A DNA stretch of 64,000 nt from Verrucomicrobiia bacterium. Its GTDB lineage: Bacteria > Verrucomicrobiota > Verrucomicrobiia > Limisphaerales > UBA11358. Under the pieces are notes generated by a model. The model saw only the letters and a list, made by a program, of their open reading frames with translations, did no database searches and was not told where the DNA came from. This document shows, in pieces, positions 1 to 8,730 of this stretch. Every line of letters begins with the position of its first letter. Position 1 is the first letter of the stretch. The position numbers were made by a program, and so were the translations under genes. The DNA lies in contig JARLJW010000064.1 of NCBI GenBank assembly GCA_031290985.1, positions 1 to 64,000 of the forward strand, read 5' to 3'.

Positions 1-129
1 CTCGAAGTGGTCCTCCGCGAAGAGCTCCAACGCTTCTGGCAGGATGCCCGGCGGGTCCGTTCGCTTATTTTTGACTGGCTCCTCGATCAAGTAAACACTT
101 CCTCTCCAGCCGTTATACTACATTATTAA
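1..129 (+). CDS. possible C-terminal end of a truncated gene
   Basis: The first frame is open from the window edge to a TAA at 127-129 and would give 42 residues. It contains charged amphipathic stretches (EELQRFWQDARRVRS, then LIFDWLLDQV) that look like a real helical protein tail. I do not recognise the family. The fragment is short and its start lies outside the window, so chance openness is possible. Confidence 0.3.
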   Translation, partial: LEVVLREELQRFWQDARRVRSLIFDWLLDQVNTSSPAVILHY

Positions 130-411
130 CGTAGTTGGTATTAGTTGTTCATCCCATCCGTGTTCATTCGTGGTTGAAATGAAAAGGGGTGTCCCAGAAC
201 ACTGACATTCTAATTTCAGCGCCTATCCATAAAAGCTATAGCGCGGCGGCTACCGGCATCAGCGGATGCGGTCTTTTCTGTCAATGCTCTTGCGCCAGCC
301 GTCCACAACTTCGTTCCCTCCGTTCCCTTCTGTAAAACCCCGCTGAAAATTCGCGTCAATTAGTGAAATTCGTGTCAAGTCTTGGCGTCTGGTGGCGTAA
401 GCAAGCACCGC
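130..411. other. intergenic region with heptad/decad-like repeats, no gene
   Basis: No convincing coding sequence. It carries fragments of dispersed repeat classes seen elsewhere in the window: a TCCGTGTTCATTCGTGGTT-type stretch near 157-175, and an ATTCGCGTCAA / ATTCGTGTCAA direct repeat at about 348-379. The latter resembles a stretch near 22.69 kb. Confidence 0.5.
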
Positions 412-1674
412 TCAGCTCCCTTCAACCCGCTGAATCCTCGCCCCAAGCTGCTTGAGCTTTTCATCCATCTTTTCGTAGCCGCGATCCAGGTGATAGATGC
501 GGTTCACCTGCGTGCTGCCCTTCGCCGCCATGCCGGCGATGACCAGCGCCGCCGACGCGCGCAGATCGCTCGCCATCACCTGCGCGCCGCTCAGGGGTTT
601 GCCGCCCTTCACGATCGCGCTCGGCCCCTCGATCTCGATCTCCGCCCCCAGCCGCGCCAGCTCGCTCACGTGCATGAAGCGCGATTCAAAAATCCGCTCC
701 GTGAGGATGCTGATGCCCGGCGCCAGCGCCAGCAGCGACATCATCTGCGCCTGCACATCCGTCGGAAAACCGGAATACGGCAGCGTCGTGATGTCCACCG
801 GCTTCAATTTGCCCTTGCGCTTCACCACCATGTCCGCGCCCTTGCGCTCCACGGAAACATTCGCCTCGTTCAACTTGTCCAGCACCGCGCGCAGATGATC
901 CGCACGGCCGCCCTTCACCGTCACCTCGCCGTTCGTCGCGGCGGCGGCGATGATGAACGTCGCCGTTTCAATGCGGTCGGGAATCACTTCATGTTCCGCC
1001 CCGTGCAATTTGGTCACGCCCTGGATCGTGATCGTCGGGCTGCCCGCCCCGGTGATCTGCGCGCCCATCGCATTCAGGAAATTCGCCAGGTCAACCACCT
1101 CCGGTTCGCACGCCGCGCTTTCGATGACCGTGATGCCTTCGCCCAGGGACGCCGCCATCATCACGTTCGCCGTGCCCAGCACCGTCGGGCCCGCGCGTCC
1201 GCCGAGGAACATCGAGCCGCCGGTGATTTTTTTCGCTGTCGCATCAATGTAGCCGCCCTCGATCTTGATCTTCGCCCCGAGCGCGGCAAAGCCCTTCAGG
1301 TGCAGGTTGATCGGGCGCGCGCCAATGATGCAGCCGCCGGGCAGCGAGATGCGCGCCTTGTGCAACCGCGCCAGCAACGGCCCCGCGATGCAGATGGAGC
1401 CGCGCATCTTGCGCACCAGGTCGTAATCCGCGTAGCCCTTGATCTTCTTCGCGTGAACCGTCACGGTGCCGTCCTCAAACTTCGCCGTCGCGCCGAGCGA
1501 TTCCAGGATCTTCACCATGTAGCGCGTGTCGCTCAAGTCCGGCACGCGCCGGATGATGCACGGCTCAGCCGTCAGCAGCGTCGCCGCGAGGATGGGGAGC
1601 GCGGCATTCTTGCTGCCGCTGATGGTGACTTCGCCGCGCAGGGGCACGCCGCCTTTGATCAAAAAACTGTCCAT
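412..1674 (-). CDS. murA: UDP-N-acetylglucosamine 1-carboxyvinyltransferase
   Basis: First committed enzyme of peptidoglycan synthesis, transferring enolpyruvate from PEP to UDP-GlcNAc in the cytoplasm. The 420-residue length is normal for the family. The N-terminus has the MurA pattern (SGSKNAALP at about 20-28), and the catalytic loop is present as SLPGGCIIGARP with the PEP-binding cysteine. A second conserved stretch, YSGFPTDVQAQMM, is also visible. The ATG start fits the family N-terminus (MDSFLIKGG). It is the last gene of a minus-strand run, about 100 nt downstream of prmC, with repeat DNA between them. Confidence 0.97.
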   Translation of the reverse strand: MDSFLIKGGVPLRGEVTISGSKNAALPILAATLLTAEPCIIRRVPDLSDTRYMVKILESLGATAKFEDGTVTVHAKKIKGYADYDLVRKMRGSICIAGPLLARLHKARISLPGGCIIGARPINLHLKGFAALGAKIKIEGGYIDATAKKITGGSMFLGGRAGPTVLGTANVMMAASLGEGITVIESAACEPEVVDLANFLNAMGAQITGAGSPTITIQGVTKLHGAEHEVIPDRIETATFIIAAAATNGEVTVKGGRADHLRAVLDKLNEANVSVERKGADMVVKRKGKLKPVDITTLPYSGFPTDVQAQMMSLLALAPGISILTERIFESRFMHVSELARLGAEIEIEGPSAIVKGGKPLSGAQVMASDLRASAALVIAGMAAKGSTQVNRIYHLDRGYEKMDEKLKQLGARIQRVEGS

Positions 1675-1744
1675 AAATAAAAGATCTGATGGTTTAAACT
1701 AAAGCCGGACACGGATTGTTTTTGACGCGTGGAAGTTAGTTTTG

Positions 1745-1777
1745 ATCCGTGTCCATCTGTGCTAATCCGTGGTTAAA
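1745..1777. repeat. dispersed ATCCGTG-type intergenic repeat
   Basis: The stretch between prmC and murA carries GATCCGTGTCCATCTGTG followed by CTAATCCGTGGTT. The same sequence class appears in inverted orientation at 22644-22676 and as a fragment at about 157-175. It is an intergenic micro-repeat and not coding. Confidence 0.6.
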
Positions 1778-2684
1778 AATCAACCAGCCGCGCGACCAGA
1801 ATTCTGGAGCGGTGAGAGTAGTCCTCCTGCACCCTTTCCACAATCCACTTTTCGCCTTCAAAGATTTTTTTTATCGCCGCCGCCTGGCCGTCGCCAAATT
1901 CCACCATGATTTTGCCGTCTGGCTTCAGGCACGCCGCCTCCGCAGCCGCCAGCCGCCGGTAAAAATCCAGGCCGTCCGCGCCGCCATCCAGGGCCGCGCG
2001 CGGGTCAAAGTCCCGCACCTCCGGCTCCAGCGTCTCAATTTCCGCCGATGCGATGTACGGCGGGTTGCTGATGATCAGATCCAGACCCGTTTTGGCCGCC
2101 AACGTGGCAAAGCCGTCGCCCGCCAAAAACTCGATCCGCCCGGCGACCTTGTTCAGTTCGGCATTCTGCCGGGCCAGCGCCAGCGCCTCCGCCGACACCT
2201 CCAGCGCCGTGATCTGCGCCCCCGGACATTTCACCGCCAAGGCGATGGCAATGCAGCCCGTGCCCGTGCCGAAGTCGACGGCGGTCGGAGCGCCGAGCTC
2301 CAGCTCGGCGCGTTGGGGCAGGCCGCTGGCTTCGAGCCGGGCCGGTGCCCGGCGTTCCGTCAGAAACTGCCACCCCAGTTCCGCCAGCAGCTCCGTTTCC
2401 GGCCGTGGCACCAGTGCCGACCGGCTCACGGCAATTTCACACCCGCAAAAGGACGTCGAGCCCGTGATATGCTGCAACGGTTCGCGCATTCCGCGCCGCT
2501 TCACCAGTTCCCGCAGCCCATCCGTCTCCCCCGCGGTCAACGCGCGCTCAAAATTCAGGTAGAGCTTCATGCGCGGCAGCTTCAGCAGATGCGCCAGCAG
2601 CAGTTCCGCGTTCAGGCGCGGGGATTCCACGCCTTTCTTCCCGAGAAAATCGGCGCTCTTGGAAATTGCTTCGAGGACAGTCAC
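1773..2684 (-). CDS. prmC: peptide chain release factor N5-glutamine methyltransferase
   Basis: SAM-dependent methyltransferase that modifies the GGQ glutamine of release factors. The 303-residue protein has the PrmC N-terminal helical domain (about 1-75), the SAM-binding motif VDFGTGTGCIAIALA, and the substrate-amide motif ISNPPYIA followed by EVRDFDPRAALDGGADGL, characteristic of PrmC/HemK. The start is GTG at 2682-2684, four nucleotides after the stop of the upstream deacetylase-like gene, so the two are probably cotranscribed. Confidence 0.95.
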   Translation of the reverse strand: MTVLEAISKSADFLGKKGVESPRLNAELLLAHLLKLPRMKLYLNFERALTAGETDGLRELVKRRGMREPLQHITGSTSFCGCEIAVSRSALVPRPETELLAELGWQFLTERRAPARLEASGLPQRAELELGAPTAVDFGTGTGCIAIALAVKCPGAQITALEVSAEALALARQNAELNKVAGRIEFLAGDGFATLAAKTGLDLIISNPPYIASAEIETLEPEVRDFDPRAALDGGADGLDFYRRLAAAEAACLKPDGKIMVEFGDGQAAAIKKIFEGEKWIVERVQEDYSHRSRILVARLVDF

Positions 2685-2688
2685 GTGA

Positions 2689-3558
2689 TTATTTTCCTTC
2701 CACCCCTTTGAGATACGCCAGGATCAGCTCCGGCAGGTCCCGGCTGTATCCGCCCTCCAGCACATTGACCAGCGGCAGGTTTAATTTCCGGAGCGACTGC
2801 CCGAGCCAGTGAAAATCTTCCGCCAGCAACGGCGCGTCCACCAGCGGATCGCGCACATACGCGTCGAACCCGGCGGACACCGCCACGAGGTCCGGCCGGA
2901 AATGTTTCAAGTCATCCAGCGCCGAAGTCAGCGCGGCGCGGTAAACCGTCCGCGACGCCCCCGGCGCGACCGGATAATTGAAACAATTGCGCCCGCGGTT
3001 CACCGCCCCCGTATGCGGATACGCCGGGTGCTGGTGCACCGAAAAAAATTCGATCCCGGGCTGGTTCAGCAAAATATCCTCCGTGCCGTTGCCGTGATGC
3101 ACGTCGAAATCAAACACCGCCACCCGCTTCGCCCCCGTGGCCGTCGCTTCCAGCGCCGCGATCGCGATGTTGTTCAGGTAGCAAAAGCCCATTGATTGCA
3201 GCCTCGTGGCATGATGCCCGGGCGGGCGCATCAGGCTGAAGACGCTTTGGCCCTCGCGCGCCAGCTTCAGCGCATCCAACCCCGCGGTCACCGACGCGCG
3301 GGCCAGCGTGGCGATGCCCTCGAAAAAGGGCGTATCACCGTCAAAATCTTCCGCCACAGCCAGCCGTCCGACCATGGCCGGCGTATGGGCGCGGAAAATC
3401 TGCTCATCGCTGGCGCCGGTGCTGTTGGGCGTGCGCCACGTCAGTTCCAGTTCCGCCTGCTGTTTGAGGAGTTCAACCGTGGAGGTGATGCGCTGCGGCC
3501 GTTCTGCATGACCGGCCCGCGAATAACTGGTGCAATGTTCGTCGGTGATGATGATCAC
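2689..3558 (-). CDS. histone-deacetylase-like zinc amidohydrolase
   Basis: A 289-residue single-domain member of the HDAC/acetoin-utilisation/acetylpolyamine amidohydrolase superfamily. Visible hallmarks are HAERPQRI near the N-terminus, the catalytic His pair in MRPPGHHAT, the zinc-binding stretch FDFDVHHGNGTEDI, and the C-terminal glycine motif LEGGYSRDL. Bacterial members deacetylate small molecules or protein lysines; the substrate here cannot be read from sequence. It lies directly upstream of prmC. Confidence 0.9.
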   Translation of the reverse strand: MIIITDEHCTSYSRAGHAERPQRITSTVELLKQQAELELTWRTPNSTGASDEQIFRAHTPAMVGRLAVAEDFDGDTPFFEGIATLARASVTAGLDALKLAREGQSVFSLMRPPGHHATRLQSMGFCYLNNIAIAALEATATGAKRVAVFDFDVHHGNGTEDILLNQPGIEFFSVHQHPAYPHTGAVNRGRNCFNYPVAPGASRTVYRAALTSALDDLKHFRPDLVAVSAGFDAYVRDPLVDAPLLAEDFHWLGQSLRKLNLPLVNVLEGGYSRDLPELILAYLKGVEGK

Positions 3559-3566
3559 AAAAAAAT

Positions 3567-5150
3567 TTACATCGCCGGGTTCCGGGGAAATTTGGCGAAA
3601 GGCAGCCGCGCGCCGCGATATTGCGTCTGGTCCGCGCGGATCGCCGCCGGCGGCAGGAACACCGCCGCCCCGCTTGCCGCCACCAGGTCGTCCTGGTCGA
3701 TCCCGTCGCCGCTCACGCCCACCGCCCCGATGAGCGACCCGTTGCGATAGATGGGAAACCCGCCCGGAAAGATCGTGATGCCGTTCGGCAGATTCGGATT
3801 CACATTCGTCGAGGTCGTGAACACCGCGCCGTTGACGGGATTCGTCGCCAGGAACGCCGTCGGCGTGATGATGGAAAACCGTTCCTGCAACCCGAAAAAC
3901 AACCCCGGCTCCGTCCCGGTGATGCCGGGCGGGAAGGAATTTTGCGCCAGGAATCCCACCGTGCGCGCCGAGTACGCGCGGTTCGTCGCCGAAAAGAAAA
4001 CCGCCGTGCGCGCCTTTTGCACCGCCACATCCCAGCTAAACCGCGTGGCGTTTGAGGAGGTGCAGAACGTCCCGAGCACCGTCGGCGCCACGCCGTTCGA
4101 GTTCGGATTGTTCACCACCGTGATGAACACCTGCGCCGCCTGCCCGCGCGGCAGGCGGATGCCCGCGCGTGTCGTGCGGCAACGGTTGGCCGCCGCCACC
4201 AGGATGTTGGAGACCTCCAGCGCCGTCAGCCGCGCACCGCCCCCGGGCAGCGGCGTGCCCAGCGGATCATCCATGAGCGGTTGGCGCAGTTCGCCCGTCT
4301 CGCCGCCCAGCGTCACCACCGGATACGGAAATGGCGCCGGCGTGGTGATCAACGTGTACGGCAAAACATTTTTCCCCGGCAAACTTCCGAATGGCAGCAC
4401 CGTTCCCAGGCTCGTGGAACTCTCGATGTATTCCAGCCGGATGCCGTTCACCGAATCGCCTGAACCAAAGATCACGTTCGATGGCTGATACCCCGTTTGC
4501 GCCGCCAGCGCCACGTCTTCATCCGCATCCGCGCCCGCGATGATGCCCGGGGACACATTGGTGGCCGCGACGCCATTGCCCGCGATGCCCACGCCGCCAA
4601 CGAGATGACCATTAATATAGAGCGGCAAACCGCCGGGCGTCCCCTCCAGTCCGCCGGTGAGCGGCAAGGGCGTCGGCACAAGCGTCAGTCCCGGTGAACT
4701 GCCGTAGCTGATGCTGCTGCCGGGGCCTTTGAATTTGTTGATGTCCGAAAAGGCAAGCTGAGAGAAATTCACGCCCACCAGCGGCCCGGGCGGCGTGTTG
4801 GCCACGCCCGGCGGGAAATGCTGCTGCACGATGAATCCCGCCGTGCGCGAACTGAACGCGTTGTTATCGCTGCTCAAAAACGCCGCCGTGCCCGCCTTGG
4901 CGATGGCCTCGGCCACCAGGTCATCCGTGCTGGTGAGATTGGTGTTCAACGCCCAGACGCCCAGCACCCAGCCTTCGCGGTCCGTCAGCGCGATCACCGC
5001 GTTCGTCTTCAGGGGCGCCGGCAGCGCCGTGGCGCGCGTGACCGCCTGGGCGATGATCTGCTGCACATCCGGGAGCAGGAGCTGCTCCGCGGACGCCGGA
5101 CGCATCGCCAGCAGGGCGAGAAACAAAATGCCGATGATTCGTTTCACCAT
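3567..5150 (-). CDS. secreted protein with two DUF336/HbpS-GlcG-like domains
   Basis: The 527-residue protein starts with a signal peptide (MVKRIIGILFLALLAMRPASA). Two homologous modules follow, at about 25-275 and 310-515. Each has the DUF336 pattern: a helix beginning with an L-(x)-V-QQI/SNI segment, a segment on the use of the protein (VIALTDREGWVLGVWALN), AFFSATNRAYSARTVGF or its equivalent, and a glycine-rich end (GSLIGAVGVSGDGIDQDDLVAA). HbpS/GlcG proteins bind heme or act as degradation-sensing extracellular proteins; the duplication is typical of larger secreted forms. The precise role is unknown. It is separated from the downstream deacetylase by only 8 nt. Confidence 0.8.
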   Translation of the reverse strand: MVKRIIGILFLALLAMRPASAEQLLLPDVQQIIAQAVTRATALPAPLKTNAVIALTDREGWVLGVWALNTNLTSTDDLVAEAIAKAGTAAFLSSDNNAFSSRTAGFIVQQHFPPGVANTPPGPLVGVNFSQLAFSDINKFKGPGSSISYGSSPGLTLVPTPLPLTGGLEGTPGGLPLYINGHLVGGVGIAGNGVAATNVSPGIIAGADADEDVALAAQTGYQPSNVIFGSGDSVNGIRLEYIESSTSLGTVLPFGSLPGKNVLPYTLITTPAPFPYPVVTLGGETGELRQPLMDDPLGTPLPGGGARLTALEVSNILVAAANRCRTTRAGIRLPRGQAAQVFITVVNNPNSNGVAPTVLGTFCTSSNATRFSWDVAVQKARTAVFFSATNRAYSARTVGFLAQNSFPPGITGTEPGLFFGLQERFSIITPTAFLATNPVNGAVFTTSTNVNPNLPNGITIFPGGFPIYRNGSLIGAVGVSGDGIDQDDLVAASGAAVFLPPAAIRADQTQYRGARLPFAKFPRNPAM

Positions 5151-5195
5151 GGCGATGTTAATTTAATTTTTCAACACCGCCAACACCAACCAGAC

Positions 5196-5240
5196 CTTGG
5201 AGGTTGAGCGTTGAATGTTAAATGTTGGATGTTTCAATGT
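5196..5240. repeat. heptad-type micro-repeat (GTTGAAT/ATGTTGG units)
   Basis: Several degenerate 7-nt units of the type ATGTTGG/ATGTTAA/GCGTTGA follow each other between the start of the DUF336 gene and the end of the U32 gene. They match the general 7-nt periodic style of other repeats in this window. Confidence 0.55.
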
Positions 5241-5247
5241 TTTCATA

Positions 5248-7908
5248 TCATCCAGCCATCTGCCCGCGCGTCACGCCGAGCTGGTTGAACAGCTTCAATT
5301 CCCGCCAGAGCTGCGTGCCGGTGATTTCCCCGCGCAACAACTGCCGGTACTTCGCGACCACCCGCACGACCTCCTCCGGCGTTTCGTTGAGGAATTCCAT
5401 CCGGAAATTTTTCACACCCAGCGCCAGCAGTCGCGCCACAAACTCCGCCCCCGTCTGCGCCTGCGAATTGAACACCGTGTTGCGGCAGCCCGCGTCCGCC
5501 TTCAACGGATGCTCCGCGCCCACGCGGTCGCGCAGGCTCACCGCGTGCGTGTCGCACGGCCGGCCGCAGTCGTGGTAATCCTTGCCCGTCGACAGGAATG
5601 CGCAGAACACGCAGTGCTCCATGTGAAACATCGGCATGTGCTGATGGATCGTCACCTCGAACCATTCCGGCGGCGCCGCCTGCAACAACGCATCGAGCTG
5701 CAACACATTCAAGTCGTAGCTCGCCGTCACCCGCTCCAGCCCGAACTGGTTCTTGAAATAATCCGCCGTGATCCGGTTCGCCACGTTCAGCGAAAAATCG
5801 CCCACGCACCGCGCCCCCGCGAACTGCTTCAAGTGGTCGTAATTGCGGACCAGGTAACCGTCCGCATTGGCCGAGCGCACGATGTTCATGATCCACTCCT
5901 CGCCCATCTTGAAGATGCGCGGCGGCGCGACGAAGATGCCGGGCGGCGAGGATGGAGGATGGAGAATGGAGGATGGCGTGCCGCAGCCGCGCGCGGTGTG
6001 AAACAGCGTCACGGCCTCCCGATATTTCTTCGGGTCTTCAAATTCGCAATAAATGGTCGTCGCCCCGCACGTCAGCGCCGCTTCCAGTTGCGGAATATTC
6101 CGGACCAACAAAATCAACTGCGGCTCCGTTTGCGTTTCGGATTTCGGATTTCGGGTTTCGGGTTTCGGGTTTCGGGTTTCCGTCAGGGTCCACCGTTTGG
6201 GCGCGGCGCGCAGTTTTTCCAGCTCCAGGACCGCTTCGCGGCGCAGCCGGTTCAGTTCGCTCACCGGCAGGAGCACCTCGCCCGACAGAAAATTCTTCAG
6301 CGCGCCCAGCTTGAACGGCGTGCCGCCCAGCCGGCCCAGTTGGTCGCGCAATTTCTCCTCCGTCAACGGCACTTTCTCCGCCTTCGCCAGCGGCATCGTC
6401 GAGCTCACCTTCACCACATGCCCCTCCTCGTCCCGCGCGATGAAGGTCAGCGGTTTGCCGGCAAGTCCGTGGACTTCGATCTCGATCGGTCGTTGATACC
6501 GGATGGCGTCGCCTTCAAACGATTGACGCAAACGCTTGTCGAGTTCCGGATCGTTCGTCTTCCACAGCTTGTCGCCCACGTGCACCCGGAGAAAATCAAT
6601 GCCGCCGTAGCCGAAACGCAGCTCGGTCAATTCCTTGCCCGGCAGCTTGAAGCGCGGTTTTTCAATTTCGTAAATCCGTCCGCCTTCCTCCTTCTCATCC
6701 GGCCGCCCGGCGTCAAAAACGACGCCATCACCGAGCTTCACCGGCGCGGCGAGGGCCAGGATCACGCCGTCGCGGACAATCTTCTCGACCGCGCCCAAAT
6801 ACACCCCGCGCTTTTTCCCAAACCGCGCATGCACCAGCTTCTGGTTGTCATTGCCCCCAAACCAGCCGGTGAACAGCCCGCGCGAAAAACTCATCTCAAG
6901 TTCATAACGAGAATTGGCAGCCTCACCCTGGCCAGGAGACGGACCAGCCGCGCTGCCCTTCAATTCGTCATTCGTCATTCGTAATTCACCTGACGATAAT
7001 TTGTCCAGGGCCTGACGATATACCCGCGTGATGCTCGCCACATATTCCGGCGATTTGAGCCGTCCCTCGATCTTCAGCGAGGAAACCCCCGCCCGCACCA
7101 GTTCCGGCAACACTTCCAGGCCGGACAAATCCTGCGGGCTGAGCAGATAGCGTTTGTCACCGAGCGGCACCTGCTTGCCGTCGCTGATGAGATCGTACGG
7201 CATCCGGCACGCCTGCGCGCATTCGCCGCGATTCGCCGAACGGCCGCCGAGCGATTCGCTCGTCAGACATTGTCCGGAATACGCCACGCACAGCGCGCCA
7301 TGCACGAAAACCTCCAGCGGCAACGCCCCCTGCGCCGTCACGCCGGACACCGCCAGCGCGTCCGCCGCCCGGATTTTCTCGATCTCCGCAATCGAGCATT
7401 CCCGCGCCAGCACCGCCAGGTCGCAGCCCAGGTTCCGGGCGAACTCGATGCCCGCCGCGCTGGAGATCGTCATCTGCGTCGACGCGTGGATCGGAAAATC
7501 CGGCGAGAGCGACCGGATCAGCCGGCAGATGCCCACATCCTGCACGATGGCCGCGTCCACCCCGGCGGCAATGATCGAGCGCAGGTAATTCTCCGCATCC
7601 GACACTTCATTTTGGAAGATCAACGTGTTGAAGGTCACGTAGCCCTTCACTCCACGCCGGTGCAGAAACTCCATCAACTTCGGCAGGTCCGCCTCCGTGA
7701 AATTGTGCGCCCGCATCCGCGCGTTGAATTTATCCAGCCCGAAATAGATCGCATCCGCGCCGTTCTCCACCGCCGCCTTCGCGCATTCCCAATCCCCGGC
7801 CGGCGCGAGCAATTCGGGCAGCCGGCGCGGCCCGGAGCCGGGCGCGAGGGAATCCGCCGCCGCCAAAAGCGGTGGTTGTGGCTCTGATGCTGTATGTGTG
7901 CCGGTCAT
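5248..7908 (-). CDS. U32 family protein (RlhA/YdcP-like, 23S rRNA hydroxylation type)
   Basis: The 886-residue protein begins with the U32 core (LLAPAGDWECAKAAVENGADAIYFG at about 33-57). It carries the U32 signature EVFVHGALCVAYSGQC and the following ANRGECAQACR cysteines (about 205-240), then a DUF3656-like region and a second TIM-like half with more cysteines (HCVFCAF, DCGRPCDTH). E. coli RlhA, a U32 protein, is needed for hydroxylation of a 23S rRNA cytidine; the longer two-part form is common in environmental bacteria. The gene carries three in-frame micro-repeat insertions (about residues 305-315, 575-592 and 643-654), which probably lie in surface linkers. Older annotations call this family collagenase or peptidase; that activity is doubtful. 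Confidence 0.88.
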   Translation of the reverse strand: MTGTHTASEPQPPLLAAADSLAPGSGPRRLPELLAPAGDWECAKAAVENGADAIYFGLDKFNARMRAHNFTEADLPKLMEFLHRRGVKGYVTFNTLIFQNEVSDAENYLRSIIAAGVDAAIVQDVGICRLIRSLSPDFPIHASTQMTISSAAGIEFARNLGCDLAVLARECSIAEIEKIRAADALAVSGVTAQGALPLEVFVHGALCVAYSGQCLTSESLGGRSANRGECAQACRMPYDLISDGKQVPLGDKRYLLSPQDLSGLEVLPELVRAGVSSLKIEGRLKSPEYVASITRVYRQALDKLSSGELRMTNDELKGSAAGPSPGQGEAANSRYELEMSFSRGLFTGWFGGNDNQKLVHARFGKKRGVYLGAVEKIVRDGVILALAAPVKLGDGVVFDAGRPDEKEEGGRIYEIEKPRFKLPGKELTELRFGYGGIDFLRVHVGDKLWKTNDPELDKRLRQSFEGDAIRYQRPIEIEVHGLAGKPLTFIARDEEGHVVKVSSTMPLAKAEKVPLTEEKLRDQLGRLGGTPFKLGALKNFLSGEVLLPVSELNRLRREAVLELEKLRAAPKRWTLTETRNPKPETRNPKSETQTEPQLILLVRNIPQLEAALTCGATTIYCEFEDPKKYREAVTLFHTARGCGTPSSILHPPSSPPGIFVAPPRIFKMGEEWIMNIVRSANADGYLVRNYDHLKQFAGARCVGDFSLNVANRITADYFKNQFGLERVTASYDLNVLQLDALLQAAPPEWFEVTIHQHMPMFHMEHCVFCAFLSTGKDYHDCGRPCDTHAVSLRDRVGAEHPLKADAGCRNTVFNSQAQTGAEFVARLLALGVKNFRMEFLNETPEEVVRVVAKYRQLLRGEITGTQLWRELKLFNQLGVTRGQMAG
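5948..5976. repeat. in-gene heptad repeat (GGAGGAT units)
   Basis: Four 7-nt units GGAGGAT/GGAGAAT follow each other inside the U32 gene. On the coding strand they give a proline/serine/histidine-rich linker (SSILHPPSSPP). The unit length of 7 is not a multiple of 3, so three units restore frame, and the total insert keeps the gene open. Confidence 0.75.
6135..6181. repeat. in-gene heptad repeat (TTTCGGG units)
   Basis: Six consecutive 7-nt units TTTCGGA/TTTCGGG inside the U32 gene. On the coding strand they give RNPKPETRNPKSET, a charged, proline-containing linker between the DUF3656-like part and the C-terminal half. Confidence 0.8.
6963..6990. repeat. in-gene heptad repeat (TCGTCAT units)
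   Basis: Three to four 7-nt units ATTCGTC/ATTCGTA inside the U32 gene. On the coding strand they give ELRMTNDEL, sitting in a region that otherwise separates the U32 core from the next domain. Confidence 0.7.
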
Positions 7909-8030
7909 TACAGAATGAATTTACAACGAACCGCCTGCCTTACAAAGAAACTATTACGCCTGGCGGAAGCAAAGAAAACGGATGGAATTTGGGCAGTGCG
8001 ACCTGACCGGGTCGCCGCGCCTGCCGCTTT

Positions 8031-8084
8031 TTCTGGACAAACCGGACGGCTGGCAGCACAGTCAAAATCATGAAACGAGATTGG
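8031..8084. repeat. dispersed repeat copy 1 (TTTTCTGGACAAAC type)
   Basis: The stretch with TTTTTCTGGACAAACCGGA and a following TCAAAATCATGAAA element resembles the stretch at 9184-9236, which has TTTTCTGGACAAACTGGTT and TCGTTTTCATGAAAA. Both are intergenic and just upstream of small ORFs. Confidence 0.5.
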
Positions 8085-8112
8085 CAGCATTTTTTCGGGT
8101 TTATAAACGCTT

Positions 8113-8676
8113 ATGAAAAACACACTTGCTTTTGTCTTCGCCACAATCGTTCTGTCGTCCATCACTGTTTGGGGCCAGGAACAAATGACAATCGCCCGGT
8201 TTCGAGAAATTGCATCTTCCCCCGGCGACACGGTGCCGCTTAATCCAAAACTATCTGTTGCCGGACCTTTGTGGACAAATGCAACCATCGCCATTTCTCT
8301 CAAGTACGAAAACGGCAAGAACTTCAAGGAAGTGGTGGCTGAGACGGCCAAGACTGTTGGTGGCAAATATGTCGTGACCACCGTTCAGTCCCAGTTTTAT
8401 AAACAACCGATGGATAGCATCATGACCTATGATGAAAAGGCTTCGGCTTACAAAGTTTGGGCCATTTTTGGGGAGACAATAACCGAAGGCCACATCGTTT
8501 ATGATTTCCAAAAGAAGATCTACGCGATGAACTCAGCCTACGGCGATGGCTTCACCGAACTGGGGGTCGGTTCTTACACCAGCACGGAAAGTTCGGATCA
8601 AACCTTGATTTTCAAAAATGGAGTGCTGTTTTCCACCCGTGAGTCTAAATGCATGCCAGTTGACCCATCAAAATAA
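8113..8676 (+). CDS. secreted hypothetical protein
   Basis: 187 residues with a clear signal peptide (MKNTLAFVFATIVLSSITVWG, cleavage probably before QEQ). The mature part is beta-rich with patterns such as GKYVVTTVQSQFY, DSIMTYDEKASAYKVWAIFG and GDGFTELGVGSYTSTESSDQTLIF. This resembles the DUF1579-like class of small lipocalin-like secreted proteins, but I cannot assign it firmly. Base composition is visibly more AT-rich than the flanking genes, which may indicate transfer. Confidence 0.75.
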   Translation: MKNTLAFVFATIVLSSITVWGQEQMTIARFREIASSPGDTVPLNPKLSVAGPLWTNATIAISLKYENGKNFKEVVAETAKTVGGKYVVTTVQSQFYKQPMDSIMTYDEKASAYKVWAIFGETITEGHIVYDFQKKIYAMNSAYGDGFTELGVGSYTSTESSDQTLIFKNGVLFSTRESKCMPVDPSK

Positions 8677-8730
8677 CAATCTCCGGAGCCCGTCGCCGTT
8701 AAGCGGTTTTGCTCCGATGTTGCACTCGCC

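Noticed and set aside
382-1680. 432-codon plus-strand open frame opposite murA
   Set aside because: Translation is Arg/His/Ala-rich without domain pattern, and the minus strand encodes an unmistakable MurA.
5215-6984. 589-codon plus-strand open frame opposite the U32 gene
   Set aside because: Arg/Gln/Leu-rich shadow frame; the minus-strand protein has all U32 motifs.
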